Positions 24,920 through 34,179 are shown, counted from the stretch's first letter. The stretch is 64,000 nt of DNA from Salinimicrobium flavum (GCF_042684505.1 NZ_JBHULT010000006.1:434001-498000), one strand, 5' to 3'. Numbers and translations: made by a program. Notes: generated by a model from the sequence alone, not told the origin.

Positions 24920-24950
24920 GGCTAATAGCGAATGGCTAACAGCCAATAGC
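24920..24950. repeat. GCTAATAGC-type intergenic repeat
   Basis: Alternating GGCTAATAGC, AATGGCTAAC and AGCCAATAGC words, including the small hairpin TGGCT-AAC-AGCCA. This type of word is common in spacers of Bacteroidota genomes. Confidence 0.6.
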
Positions 24951-24991
24951 TATGTGTAGACGAATTTAAGAATAATCACATTTAAAAATGT

Positions 24992-24999
24992 TATTTTTG
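24992..24999 (+). promoter_or_regulatory. Promoter -7 box directly before rbfA
   Basis: TATTTTTG matches TAnnTTTG exactly and ends four bases before the rbfA ATG at 25004. If active, transcription starts at or next to the start codon, giving a leaderless message. The -33 element is weak. Confidence 0.45.
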
Positions 25000-25003
25000 C
25001 GTT

Positions 25004-25396
25004 ATGGAAACGAACAGACAGAAAAAAATTGGCGGAGTATTGCAGGAGGACCTGGCAGAAATACTGCAGGCACACCTGAGGGATGCGGGGAAGACGGGAA
25101 TATTGATCTCTGTTTCTAAAGTGAAAGTAACTACAGATCTTTCTCAGGCTAAAGCCTATCTGAGTATTTTTCCGGCCAAGAACGCCCCGGAGCTGCTCAA
25201 GGACCTGAATATCCTTAAGCCCCAGATAAAACATGAACTGGCGCAGCGCACCAGGAATCAACTGCGACGTATGCCTAACCTGGAATTCTTCATCGACGAC
25301 TCACTGGATTATATTGAGAACATTGAGAAATCTATTAAAGGTGATGAAAACCCTATTGAAGACCGGGACCTGCTTTCCAGAAGGAAAAAATCCTAA
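25004..25396 (+). CDS. rbfA: Ribosome-binding factor A
   Basis: Helps mature the 16S rRNA 5' end and 30S subunit. It is 130 residues with the RbfA KH-like fold. The start METNRQKKIGGVLQEDLAEI and the VTTDLSQAKAYLSIFP strand are family hallmarks, as is the ELAQRTRNQLRRMPNLEFFIDDSL segment. It is followed after three bases by a permease gene, a pairing conserved in Flavobacteriaceae. Confidence 0.95.
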   Translation: METNRQKKIGGVLQEDLAEILQAHLRDAGKTGILISVSKVKVTTDLSQAKAYLSIFPAKNAPELLKDLNILKPQIKHELAQRTRNQLRRMPNLEFFIDDSLDYIENIEKSIKGDENPIEDRDLLSRRKKS

Positions 25397-25399
25397 CAC

Positions 25400-26596
25400 T
25401 TGAATTTCCCCTTTTACATAGCCCGGCGCTACCTGTTTTCCAAAAGCAGCAATAACGCCATCAATATTATCACTTTTATTGCGGCTATTGGGGTTTTCGC
25501 GGGGGCTTTCTCCCTGTTCATCGTACTTTCAGGTTTTGCAGGATTAAAAGATTTCAGCCTTTCCTTCTCCAATCAATACGACCCTGATTTAAAAATACTT
25601 CCGGAAACGGGGAAAACCTTTTTACTTTCTTCCGAAGAAAAACAACGACTCCAGAATATCGAGGGGATCTCCCAATTTTCAGAAGTTATTGAAGAACGGG
25701 TATTTCTGGACTTTAAATCGAAGAATAAAACAGCCTACATCAAGGGAGTAGACGAGAATTACCTGAGGGTGAACAGGCTGGACAGCGCGGTAGTCTTTGG
25801 GGCCTGGTTTGCTAAGGGAGAAGCACAGGTGGTGGTTGGCAACAACATTTCCAGGGAACTATCTTTGGGGCCGTTCGATTATTCGGGCCTGCTGGAGATC
25901 CTTGTCCCACGTCCGGGAACGGGCCAGATCACTGATCCTACCAACGCGTTTAACTCCATGAACGCAATAGCTTCGGGTATTTACAGCATCAACGAGGAGC
26001 TGGACGATAAATACCTTTTTTCATCCATCTCTTTTGCAAGGGAACTCCTGGAGCTGAAACCCGATGAGATAAGTGCCCTGGAAGTAAAGCTTACCCCTGC
26101 AGCCAGCCCGGAAACCGTAAAGAAACAGATCGCCGCCGTACTTAACCAGCAAGTGCAGATCAAGAACCGGGCGCAGCTGAACGACGCTCTCTATAAAATG
26201 CTGAATACCGAAAATCTCGCGGTTTACCTAATTTTCACCCTGGTGTTGATCATCGCGCTTTTCAATGTGGTGGGCTCTATCATCATGGTGATCCTGGATA
26301 AACGGGATAATATTAAAACCTTGCACAGCCTTGGGGCTACCCCGAATCAAATCCGGAATATCTTTTTTGCGCAGGGGGTATTTATGACCCTTCTGGGTGG
26401 CATTATTGGCCTGCTGAGTTCCATTGGACTTATCTTTCTGCAGCTGAAATACAACCTGGTCATGATCACCCCAAGTTTACCTTATCCCGTAAGTATTACT
26501 TGGGAAAATATTATGATCGTGCTCGTTACTATTACCGGTCTGGGTATGGCGGCTTCTTATATTGCCGCCAGCCGGAGTAAGAAAGCCCTGGTTTAG
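25400..26596 (+). CDS. FtsX-like ABC permease (LolE/LolC-like)
   Basis: A 398-residue inner-membrane permease of the FtsX/MacB type. One helix near residues 22-45, a periplasmic MacB-like domain (about 50-270) and three C-terminal helices (about 275-300, 325-350 and 370-390) are visible. Such proteins extract lipoproteins or similar substrates in ABC complexes; LolC/E is the likely analogy, but no ATPase lies beside it. The start is a TTG at 25400, three bases after the rbfA stop, giving the family beginning MNFPFYIARRYLFSKSSNNA. Translation is probably coupled to rbfA. Confidence 0.85.
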   Translation: MNFPFYIARRYLFSKSSNNAINIITFIAAIGVFAGAFSLFIVLSGFAGLKDFSLSFSNQYDPDLKILPETGKTFLLSSEEKQRLQNIEGISQFSEVIEERVFLDFKSKNKTAYIKGVDENYLRVNRLDSAVVFGAWFAKGEAQVVVGNNISRELSLGPFDYSGLLEILVPRPGTGQITDPTNAFNSMNAIASGIYSINEELDDKYLFSSISFARELLELKPDEISALEVKLTPAASPETVKKQIAAVLNQQVQIKNRAQLNDALYKMLNTENLAVYLIFTLVLIIALFNVVGSIIMVILDKRDNIKTLHSLGATPNQIRNIFFAQGVFMTLLGGIIGLLSSIGLIFLQLKYNLVMITPSLPYPVSITWENIMIVLVTITGLGMAASYIAASRSKKALV

Positions 26597-26850
26597 ACGG
26601 TGGACAGTGGACAACCAAAAATCAAATAACATTTTCCTTTTTTTCACACAAAGCAAAATAAGCTGAAATTGAGAGCACTAAGAGATGCGGTGTTTAACCA
26701 ATCCCCGATTAACTATTCTCCAATTAACCATTATGGAATTTGGTGCCTGGAATTTGGAATTTTAGATACTTTTCCCGCAGATTTCGCTGATGACCGCAGA
26801 TAAAATTTACCGATTGACGAATCCTGAATTTACACTACATTTTTCCGTAG

Positions 26851-26914
26851 AATTTTTCCGGCTCCCCTGCCTATCGGCAGGCAGGTTTTTAGGGCCGAGC
26901 AAAACGGAAAAATT
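26851..26914. repeat. MITE-like inverted-repeat element, copy A
   Basis: Ends AATTTTTCCG and CGGAAAAATT are exact 10-base inverted repeats around a core with GCCTATCGGCAGGC. A second copy lies at 28237. No open frame; flanking target duplications are not obvious. Confidence 0.7.
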
Positions 26915-26929
26915 TAAGTGCACTTTTTG

Positions 26930-27000
26930 GAATCTGGTGCTTGGAATCTGGTGCTTGGAATTTGGTGCTTGAAATTTGGTGCTTGAGATTTGGAATTTTT
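26930..27000. repeat. 14-base tandem repeat GGAATTTGGTGCTT
   Basis: About five head-to-tail units differing at one or two bases (GGAATCTGGTGCTT twice, GGAATTTGGTGCTT, GAAATTTGGTGCTT, then a degenerate unit). Single copies recur at 26741, 28304 and 28532. Confidence 0.85.
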
Positions 27001-27003
27001 CGC

Positions 27004-27996
27004 TTAAGCGAATTCGTAACCGGCAAAATCTCTTTCCACCTCATCAAAGGCAGCAAACACATCTGCAGCATCGTCACTGGTAGCCATTTTTTGTCGGTAT
27101 TCCTTGAAATGCGGAATGCCCTTGAAGTAATTGGTATAATGCCTTCGGGTCTCGAAAACCCCCAGCTTCTCCCCTTTCCAGTCGATTGCCATTTGCAGGT
27201 GCCTGCGGGCAGCATCTATACGCTCCTCAAGGCTTGGCGGGGCTAAGTGTTTCCCTGTCTCAAAAAAGTGCTTCACTTCCCTAAAGAACCATGGATACCC
27301 AATGCTGGCACGACCAATCATCGCGCCGTCGAGTCCAAACTTGTCGCGCATCTCCATCGCCTTCTCGGGGGTGTCAACGTCTCCGTTCCCAAAAATGGGG
27401 ATATGCATCCGCGGATTGTTCTTTACTTCGGAAATAGGCGTCCAATTGGCCTCCCCCTTGTACATCTGCACGCGGGTACGACCGTGAATGGAAATTGCGG
27501 CGGCTCCCACATCCTGAAGCCTTTCGGCAACCTCCACGATCTTTATAGAATCACTGTCCCAGCCCAGGCGGGTTTTTACCGTCACCGGAAGCTTGGTATG
27601 CTTTACCATGGCTTCGGTCAGGGAGACCATCAGCGGAATATCTTTTAAGATCCCGGCACCGGCACCTTTGGAAACCACTTTTTTCACGGGGCAACCAAAG
27701 TTTATATCAATGATATCTGGTCCCGACTTTTCGACGATCTCTACCGACTGCAACATGGATTCCAGGTTGGCCCCGAAGATCTGGATGCCCACGGGACGTT
27801 CTTTTTCGTAGATATCCAATTTCATGACACTTTTGGCGGCATCACGAATAAGCCCTTCCGAAGAAATAAACTCGGTATAAACAACATCAGCGCCGTGCTC
27901 CTTGCAAAGGGCGCGAAATGGCGGATCGCTCACGTCTTCCATTGGTGCCAGCAACAATGGAAATTCTCCTACATCTATGTTTCCTATTTTAGCCAA
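27004..27996 (-). CDS. dusB: tRNA-dihydrouridine synthase (DusB type)
   Basis: Reduces specific uridines in the D-loop of tRNA with NADPH and FMN. It is 330 residues with a TIM barrel. The motif LAPMEDVSDPPFRAL starts the flavin-binding end, the active-site cysteine is in INFGCPVKKV, and the lysine/histidine region TVKTRLGWD, IHGRTRVQMYKG and NGDVDTPEKA is intact. Assignment to DusB rather than DusA or C rests on overall pattern. It is a single gene with a promoter at 28017-28024. Confidence 0.93.
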   Translation of the reverse strand: MAKIGNIDVGEFPLLLAPMEDVSDPPFRALCKEHGADVVYTEFISSEGLIRDAAKSVMKLDIYEKERPVGIQIFGANLESMLQSVEIVEKSGPDIIDINFGCPVKKVVSKGAGAGILKDIPLMVSLTEAMVKHTKLPVTVKTRLGWDSDSIKIVEVAERLQDVGAAAISIHGRTRVQMYKGEANWTPISEVKNNPRMHIPIFGNGDVDTPEKAMEMRDKFGLDGAMIGRASIGYPWFFREVKHFFETGKHLAPPSLEERIDAARRHLQMAIDWKGEKLGVFETRRHYTNYFKGIPHFKEYRQKMATSDDAADVFAAFDEVERDFAGYEFA

Positions 27997-28016
27997 TTCA
28001 ATTGTTTTTAAGGCTG

Positions 28017-28024
28017 CAAAAATA
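28017..28024 (-). promoter_or_regulatory. Promoter for dusB
   Basis: Minus strand TATTTTTG (exact TAnnTTTG) with a TTG at 28045-28047, twenty bases upstream, the usual spacing. It lies 20 bases ahead of the dusB ATG. Confidence 0.6.
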
Positions 28025-28134
28025 ATGAATTTCAGGGAACTACAAGAAAAGTAAGTTATCGAAAGAAAGTTATCTCAAAGAGGTGGTGATCAAAGATTTC
28101 AAACAGAGAGCAAAGAGATTAAAAATATTGTGTA

Positions 28135-28178
28135 CTGTCATTGCGAGGAGGTTGGAAACCGACGAAGCAATCTCCTTC
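28135..28178. repeat. 44-base repeat core, copy 1
   Basis: Starts CTGTCATTGCGAGGAGG and ends CGAAGCAATCTCCTTC; identical over 44 bases to 28418-28461. ATTGC at one end pairs with GCAAT at the other. This word family is widespread in Bacteroidota spacers. Confidence 0.9.
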
Positions 28179-28236
28179 TTTATAAGCGAAAATAATTTCA
28201 CGCAAAGGCCGCAAAGGTCTTTCGCAAAGAACGCAG

Positions 28237-28302
28237 AATTTTTCCGCCTCCCCCCGCCTAACGGCAGGCAGGCTTTTAGGGTTGGGGCAAAACGGAAAAA
28301 TT
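28237..28302. repeat. MITE-like inverted-repeat element, copy B
   Basis: Ends AATTTTTCCG and CGGAAAAATT as in copy A at 26851; the core contains GCCTAACGGCAGGCAGGC and differs from copy A at several bases. Confidence 0.7.
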
Positions 28303-28417
28303 TTGGTGCTTGGAATTTGGAATTTACTTTTTCCCGCAGATACCGCAGATTTTCACAGATCAATTTTTTAGCCTTATTTCATACAAAGGGACGCAGAGGT
28401 CATAGAATTACTGTATT

Positions 28418-28461
28418 CTGTCATTGCGAGGAGGTTGGAAACCGACGAAGCAATCTCCTTC
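28418..28461. repeat. 44-base repeat core, copy 2
   Basis: Identical to 28135-28178, 283 bases downstream, in the same direction. Confidence 0.9.
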
Positions 28462-28660
28462 ATTACAAACGAAAAAATTTCACGTTAAGACCGCAAAAAT
28501 TTTCCGCAGAGGGCACAGAAAGTGATTACAATTGGAATTTGGTGCTTGTAATTTGGAATTTACTATTTCCCGGAAATCCCGCGGATTTTCGCAGATCGCA
28601 AAACCTCAAAGAATCAGGTTATAAAATATATTATACAGTATACCTTATACCTTATTCATT

Positions 28661-31087
28661 TTAAAGCCTATCCCTCTCCTCTGCATTAATAGCCCTTTGA
28701 TTATCGCTCAACCTGAAATTCCCGAAGTTGTATTTAAATCCTACGCGCACATAGCGGCTCTCGGGTTCGGCAAAAAAGCCATTATCCTGGTTGAGATAAC
28801 GGGAAGTCATCCAGGTATTGGTTTGATCTAGGATGTCTTCAAGGTTTAGGGTGATCTCAGCGCGGTTGTCCCAAAGGGTCTTTCTGAAACCAATGGACAA
28901 AGTGGTCATGGGGTCTAAATTATAGGAACCGGTGATCCAGTCTGAAACATGAGTGAAAATGAGTTCTCCCGAAAAGGTCCCGTCCTTTGAAAGGATAAAA
29001 CTGTTGTAGAGGCTTGCATAGTATGCATCGATCTCATTGGTGACCTCGGCATTATTACTTTCCAGAGCCAGGAATTTCTGCTCTTCATGAAATACAGAGC
29101 CGTAAAATGAGGCATACCACCAGTTGGCAACAGAGCGGCCATGGCTGATATCCAGTCCGTAGGAAGTGCTTTCCAGAAGGTTTACCGCTACCCGTCGCAG
29201 GGTGAAATTGTTATTGTCCTGGAAACTTAAGGTGTGCGGATAGCCGCCGTTATCCCTGTAATAAAGATCGAAGAAATACTGATTTTTAAGGCTGTAGCTT
29301 AAAGTGAAATTATCGCTGATGGCCGACTCCAGATCTGGATTACCCGAGTTGTAGTCATACTCATTAAGGAAATACCTGAACGGGTTGAGGCTTCCATAAC
29401 GTGGGCGTTGTATCCTGCGGCTATAGTCAAATGACAGGCTGTGATCTTCAGAAATCGTATGCTGTAAATAGAATGTTGGAAACAGGTCAAAATAGTCGTA
29501 ACTGTCTTCCTGCTGCATAGACCTGGAAAACCCTTTCCGGTCGGTTAGCTCTCCCCGTAATCCTGCCTTTACACTCCATTTTTCCCATTCACGGGCAAGA
29601 CTTATATAACCTGCGTAAATATTTTCATCATAGGTGAACTGGTCAGAAAGCTGAGGATTGTAAACTGTCTCTCCTTCAGTGGAGTCAAAGAACTGTATTC
29701 CGCTGAGAGAACTGATTATTGAAGCCTTAGCTCCCGTTTCAAAACTTGTTTGTCCCAGAGGGGTCATATAATCAACCTGCCCGGTGAAGATGTTGATCTC
29801 CTGCATGGCATCTGTATAGAACCTGTTGGAATTAATAAAGATATCCCCTGTTTCGTAGTTTGAAGTGGCCACATCCTGAAGCCTGTCCTGTTCATACCTT
29901 GTAAAATGGGCTTTTGCAGAGATCTGTGCCCCCGGTTTCTCAAAGAGGTGTTTATACTCCAGGTCAAAAGCAAGGTTCATGAGATCTTCTTCCAGCTCAC
30001 TTACGGTGGTAAAATAATCTGGAGAGAACTGCTCATTCCCCTGCCCCATTTTGGTAATAGTCGTATGTACATTATTATCAAAGGTCTTGTTCGGGGAAAG
30101 GGTGAAATTTGATGAAAAGCTCAGGATGTTCTTGTCATTAAGGTCGTAATCAAGGATCAGGTTTGCGTTATGAGCATCTGAGCGGGTGGTACGGTCAAAA
30201 TCTGTTTCCCACCGGGAGATCATAGTCCCGTCATCATTTTTGAAGTTAATGTAGCTCTCATCTTCCTTGAACTCTTTCCTGGGGGAATAGCTGTAATTAG
30301 CAAATAGATTCAGTTTGTCTGTCTGGTGGTAATGGCTGGTCCCAAAAGTATATTTGGGATAAATTGCCTGGGTATAGGCCATATTGACATTCCCTTTATA
30401 CCCGGTGGAAATAGCCTTGGAAGTGACAATGTTAAGGATGGCTCCCCCTTCGGCATCATACCGCGCCGGTGGAGTAGTAATTACTTCTATGGACTTTATA
30501 TTTTCTGCGGAATAGTTCTCCAGCAGGGTTTTAAGATCTGAAGCTGATAGCTGCACCTTGCGGTCATTGATATATACCTGCACCCCCTGGTTCCTTACCT
30601 GAAGGTTGTCATTCGCCACGATCACTCCCGGCGTTTTTTTCAGGATGTCCCAGGTCTGGCCGCTGGAAAGACTGGTGTTCTCCACATTGAAAACAAGGCG
30701 GTCAACCTCTCTTTTGATCGATGGGTTCTTGTAGTTAATGGAGACCTCATTAAGACTGGCTGCTGTTTCCTTGAGCACCACAGCGGGGATCTTTTTGTTT
30801 GAAGGGACTTCAATTTTTCGTAGAAAATCTTCAAAACCTACAAAACTTACCTTGAGCAGATAAGGATCTTCCTGAACTTCTTCGAGCCTGAAGCGTCCAT
30901 CTTCAGCTGAAACCGCTCCTTTATAAACGGTGGTGGAATCCTGAGCATTCAGAAGGATCACATTCGCGAAAGAAACCGGTTTACCGGCTGTATCTACTAC
31001 CTTTCCTTCTACGGAATGTTGTGCAAATGCTGAAACTGAAAAAAGAAAGAACGCAATAAATATTGGGGGGCAGTAATATTTAATCAT
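28661..31087 (-). CDS. TonB-type outer-membrane receptor
   Basis: An 808-residue outer-membrane beta-barrel protein. The signal ends SAFAQ at about residue 22. Residues 25-105 are a carboxypeptidase-regulatory-like beta sandwich (VEGKVVDTAGKPVSFANVI), then a plug-like region (about 125-220, VIVANDNLQVRNQGVQVYIND). The barrel (OMP_b-brl_3) follows to the end. It is the kind used by Bacteroidota for TonB-dependent uptake, though no SusD partner is adjacent. It lies 125 bases downstream of the salvage block, with its own promoter box at 31130-31137, so a link in function is only possible. Confidence 0.88.
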   Translation of the reverse strand: MIKYYCPPIFIAFFLFSVSAFAQHSVEGKVVDTAGKPVSFANVILLNAQDSTTVYKGAVSAEDGRFRLEEVQEDPYLLKVSFVGFEDFLRKIEVPSNKKIPAVVLKETAASLNEVSINYKNPSIKREVDRLVFNVENTSLSSGQTWDILKKTPGVIVANDNLQVRNQGVQVYINDRKVQLSASDLKTLLENYSAENIKSIEVITTPPARYDAEGGAILNIVTSKAISTGYKGNVNMAYTQAIYPKYTFGTSHYHQTDKLNLFANYSYSPRKEFKEDESYINFKNDDGTMISRWETDFDRTTRSDAHNANLILDYDLNDKNILSFSSNFTLSPNKTFDNNVHTTITKMGQGNEQFSPDYFTTVSELEEDLMNLAFDLEYKHLFEKPGAQISAKAHFTRYEQDRLQDVATSNYETGDIFINSNRFYTDAMQEINIFTGQVDYMTPLGQTSFETGAKASIISSLSGIQFFDSTEGETVYNPQLSDQFTYDENIYAGYISLAREWEKWSVKAGLRGELTDRKGFSRSMQQEDSYDYFDLFPTFYLQHTISEDHSLSFDYSRRIQRPRYGSLNPFRYFLNEYDYNSGNPDLESAISDNFTLSYSLKNQYFFDLYYRDNGGYPHTLSFQDNNNFTLRRVAVNLLESTSYGLDISHGRSVANWWYASFYGSVFHEEQKFLALESNNAEVTNEIDAYYASLYNSFILSKDGTFSGELIFTHVSDWITGSYNLDPMTTLSIGFRKTLWDNRAEITLNLEDILDQTNTWMTSRYLNQDNGFFAEPESRYVRVGFKYNFGNFRLSDNQRAINAEERDRL

Positions 31088-31129
31088 TTAATTGGTTGGT
31101 TAGTGCCTGATAATGTTAACAAAATCAAA

Positions 31130-31137
31130 CAAATATA
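31130..31137 (-). promoter_or_regulatory. Promoter -7 box for the TonB-type receptor
   Basis: Minus strand TATATTTG, exact TAnnTTTG, 42 bases ahead of the ATG at 31087. No clear -33 element. Confidence 0.5.
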
Positions 31138-31212
31138 GGTTTTCTATAAATAATTAAAAATTTATCGGGAATTTCTGCTGCTCCTGCTGCTAATTTTTTA
31201 TTCCCGTGTTTT

Positions 31213-34179
31213 CTAATGCGCCTCCTGTTTCTCCTTATGCGCTGCAATGGCATCATAGAGCACCTGTTGTATCTGGGTTCTGGTGTTAAGTTGGTAGAGA
31301 CGTTTGTTCTCCCGGCTGGGATAAACCCTGTTGGATAAAAAGATATACAGTAAATTATATTCCGGGTCCATCCACACCATAGTACCGGTGAAACCGGTAT
31401 GCCCAAAACTTGCGGGGCTGGCATCTTTTGCAGTATTGCTGTTCACCCCCTGGTATTCTAAATAGGGCTTATCAAACCCCAGAGCCCTTCGGTTCTCATT
31501 TTCGGGAAACTGCACTTTGGTGAATTCTTTGACGGTGGCTTCCCTGATATACCTCTTCCCGCCGTACTCGCCCCCGTTAAGGAACATTTGCAGCAGCTTT
31601 GCGAGGTCATTGGCGTTAGAGAACAGTCCCGCGTGGCCTGAAACCCCGTTCAGCATAATGGCTCCTTCGTCATGAACGGTACCGTGAATGGGTTCATGTC
31701 TGAAAAAAAAATCATTTTCTGTAGGAACTATTTCAGTTGCAGAAAATGAATTTGATGGATTGAAGGTAAGGCTCTTGGCACCCAGCGGATCGTAAAATTT
31801 GTCCCGCAGGTACACATCAAAATCCTCGTTGGTGATGTTCTTGATGACTTCAGGAGCGAGGATGAAGAAAAAATCTGAATACACATATTTTTTTTCCTCC
31901 TGTAAAGGAGATTTTCTGATGGCTTTCCTGATCTTTTTCGGGTAATTCCTGTGAAGGTACATCTCATCAGTGATCTTTATGGGATAACGTGCAGATGAAT
32001 CTTTTTTAATGGTCCACCACCGGTAGCTGTTGTTCTTCCGAAGGGTGTTTTTCCAGAAGGGGATCCAGGGTTGCAGCCTTCCCTGGTGGGCCAGGATATC
32101 ACGATAAGGGATTTCAGCCTTATTGGAACGCCTGAAGTCCCGTAAATGGTTGGCCAGGGTCTGGTCAAGTTCAAATTTATCCTCGTCATATAACTTCATG
32201 AGCACCGGCATGGTCGCCGCGATCTTGGTAACAGATGCCAGATCATAGAGATCCTCTTTCTTTACGGCAATGGTGTCGTGATAAACATGCTCTCCGTAAG
32301 CCTTGTAAAATACCACTTTTTGATCTTTAGCAACCAGTACTTGTCCCCCGGGAATAGCCTTCATTTCAATGGCCTGCTGCATTAGGGAATCAATTCCCGC
32401 GCTCAACACTTCGCTGTCCATGCCCGCTGCCTCCGGAAGGGTGTAGCTGAGCCTGTAACCTCCCGATACTTCTAACCCATCTCCCGACTTAAACTTCCCT
32501 CCCACGCTCACCGGAAGTTTCCCATTAGCACCTATACCTCCAAAAATAAGCTGTGCCACCTTTTTTTCAGTCATTTCTGAATTCTGGTAAGCCACAATAA
32601 GACCCGGTGCATTCTCGATATTATCGATTTGGTCAAGCACGTAAGGGTTCTTGAAAAATGCGATTATACTGTTCTCTTCATTGGAAAGGGAGGAAATTAA
32701 TTGCAATACTTCCAGGGAGAACTTCATGGTATTCCTGGGATATTTGCTGTCATCATGGATCCCCGTGATCACCAGGTCATACTCCGTTAGATCTTCCTGC
32801 AGTTCTTTTATATCTGAAGAATCGGCTTCTGCCTTTAATTGGAAATGTTCGATGCGGGTATAAAGCCCAAGGGTCCTCTGAAATTCGGTTCGGGATTTCG
32901 CACCAATTGAAACCGAGGCGATCTTTAAAGGTTCCAGGTCCTTTACCGGCAGTAACCCCTGGTCATTTTTAAGTACAGTGAGTGAAGCTGCAACAAGTCT
33001 TTCGTATAGTTCCTCTGCCGCCGGGGAATTAAGCTTTTTTTCCAGCCTTTTGTCACTGGTTTCCGTGTATTCATTAAGGCCAACCCACTGCTTAACTGCA
33101 AGCACCTTTCTTACTTTTTCATCAAAAGCTGCCCTGGAAATTAATCCCTCTGAAATGGCTTTTTTTACCTCTTCGATCGTTCTGGGAACATCTTCGGTGA
33201 ACTCCAGCAGGTCATTTCCCGCCAGTAACGCGTCTTTATCTACAACCCCCGGGAGATTCCCTTTGGTAACCCCCTTCATGTTCATGGCATCTGTCACGAT
33301 AAGGCCTTCGAACTGCAGATTTTCCTTCAGCAGTGCGGTAATAATGGGTTTGGATAAGGTGGAAGGTACACCGGTAGGATCAAGTGCGGGAATATTCAAA
33401 TGGGCCACCATCACTCCTCCTACTCCGGCTTCAATTATTCTTCGGAAAGGATACAGTTCCAAAGAATCGAGCCGTTCTACCGACTGGTTGATCTGCGGAA
33501 GGGCGTAATGGGAATCTGTATCTGTATCTCCATGCCCCGGAAAGTGCTTGGCAGTGGTAAAGACCTTGTGATCTTGCATCCCCTTCATATAAGCAATAGC
33601 CTTCCCTGAAACATTGTACTTATCTTCCCCGAAACTCCTGAAATTGATCACGGGATTAGCGGGATTATTGTTCACATCAACCACGGGTGCGAAATTTATA
33701 TGCAACCCGGTAGTTTTTACCTGCTCTGCGACCTCAGCTCCCAGTTCATACAATAGTTTATCATCCTGGATCGCCCCCAAAGCCATCTGGAATGGGTAAC
33801 TAATGGTATTCTTAAGGCGCATGCCAAGGCCCCATTCAGCATCAATAGCACCCAATAATGGCACTTTGGAAGCTTCCTGATATTCATTCATTAGCTTTAC
33901 CTGGCTTTCAGGATCTCCCTGGAAAAAAATGAGTCCGCCTATCTTCTGCTCTTCGATAAGCTTCAATATCTCTTTTTTATGTTTATCACCCCTGTTGGAA
34001 TAGGCGGCGACCATGATGAGCTGTCCTATTTTTTCTTCCAGGGTGAGGGTGTTCATTACAGAATCAACCCATACCCCATCCCGGTGTTCCAAAAATTCAG
34101 GTTGGGTAACACTCTGTGCCTGCAGCACTTCTAAGGTTGTTAAAGCTGTGAAAGCAAGAAAAAGGAACAGGTTTTTCAT
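31213..34179 (-). CDS. GH3 beta-N-acetylglucosaminidase fused to beta-lactamase-like domain
   Basis: A 988-residue exported protein. From the ATG at 34179 (MKNLFLFLAF) a signal peptide ends VLQAQ; the frame opens three codons earlier. The N-terminal half is a NagZ-type GH3: the catalytic Asp/His pair is in KHFPGHGDTDTDSH (about Asp222/His224) and the nucleophile is Asp297 in LIVTDAMNM. A second GH3 alpha/beta domain runs to about 570. Residues about 595-980 are a class C beta-lactamase/penicillin-binding-like serine hydrolase with Ser649-x-x-Lys (ASVTK) and YSD; the KTG-like motif is HTGFTG. It likely trims peptidoglycan fragments outside the cytoplasm. It is the last gene of the block starting at 39274. 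Confidence 0.92.
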   Translation of the reverse strand: MKNLFLFLAFTALTTLEVLQAQSVTQPEFLEHRDGVWVDSVMNTLTLEEKIGQLIMVAAYSNRGDKHKKEILKLIEEQKIGGLIFFQGDPESQVKLMNEYQEASKVPLLGAIDAEWGLGMRLKNTISYPFQMALGAIQDDKLLYELGAEVAEQVKTTGLHINFAPVVDVNNNPANPVINFRSFGEDKYNVSGKAIAYMKGMQDHKVFTTAKHFPGHGDTDTDSHYALPQINQSVERLDSLELYPFRRIIEAGVGGVMVAHLNIPALDPTGVPSTLSKPIITALLKENLQFEGLIVTDAMNMKGVTKGNLPGVVDKDALLAGNDLLEFTEDVPRTIEEVKKAISEGLISRAAFDEKVRKVLAVKQWVGLNEYTETSDKRLEKKLNSPAAEELYERLVAASLTVLKNDQGLLPVKDLEPLKIASVSIGAKSRTEFQRTLGLYTRIEHFQLKAEADSSDIKELQEDLTEYDLVITGIHDDSKYPRNTMKFSLEVLQLISSLSNEENSIIAFFKNPYVLDQIDNIENAPGLIVAYQNSEMTEKKVAQLIFGGIGANGKLPVSVGGKFKSGDGLEVSGGYRLSYTLPEAAGMDSEVLSAGIDSLMQQAIEMKAIPGGQVLVAKDQKVVFYKAYGEHVYHDTIAVKKEDLYDLASVTKIAATMPVLMKLYDEDKFELDQTLANHLRDFRRSNKAEIPYRDILAHQGRLQPWIPFWKNTLRKNNSYRWWTIKKDSSARYPIKITDEMYLHRNYPKKIRKAIRKSPLQEEKKYVYSDFFFILAPEVIKNITNEDFDVYLRDKFYDPLGAKSLTFNPSNSFSATEIVPTENDFFFRHEPIHGTVHDEGAIMLNGVSGHAGLFSNANDLAKLLQMFLNGGEYGGKRYIREATVKEFTKVQFPENENRRALGFDKPYLEYQGVNSNTAKDASPASFGHTGFTGTMVWMDPEYNLLYIFLSNRVYPSRENKRLYQLNTRTQIQQVLYDAIAAHKEKQEAH

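Larger units (their letters stand above)
26597..27003. repeat. Repeat-filled spacer, first block
   Basis: About 400 bases with no gene. It contains a TGGACA-type pair at 26598, ATTAAC words near 26710, a CCCGCAGATTTC/CCGCAGATA block, a 64-base inverted-repeat element (26851-26914), and a 14-base tandem repeat of the type GGAATTTGGTGCTT (about five units, 26930-27000). Confidence 0.8.
27997..28660. repeat. Repeat-filled spacer, second block
   Basis: About 660 bases without a gene. Two composite units run head to tail from 28135 and 28418. Each has a 44-base identical core (CATTGCGAGGAGGTTGG start), then TTTCACGC/GTTAAG-type words and the GGTGCTTG...CCCGCAGA block. The first also contains the inverted-repeat element at 28237-28302. 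Confidence 0.8.

Noticed and set aside
32978..33508. 176-residue Ser-rich frame opposite the GH3 domain
   Set aside because: Antisense shadow; the GH3 frame carries catalytic motifs in the same stretch.
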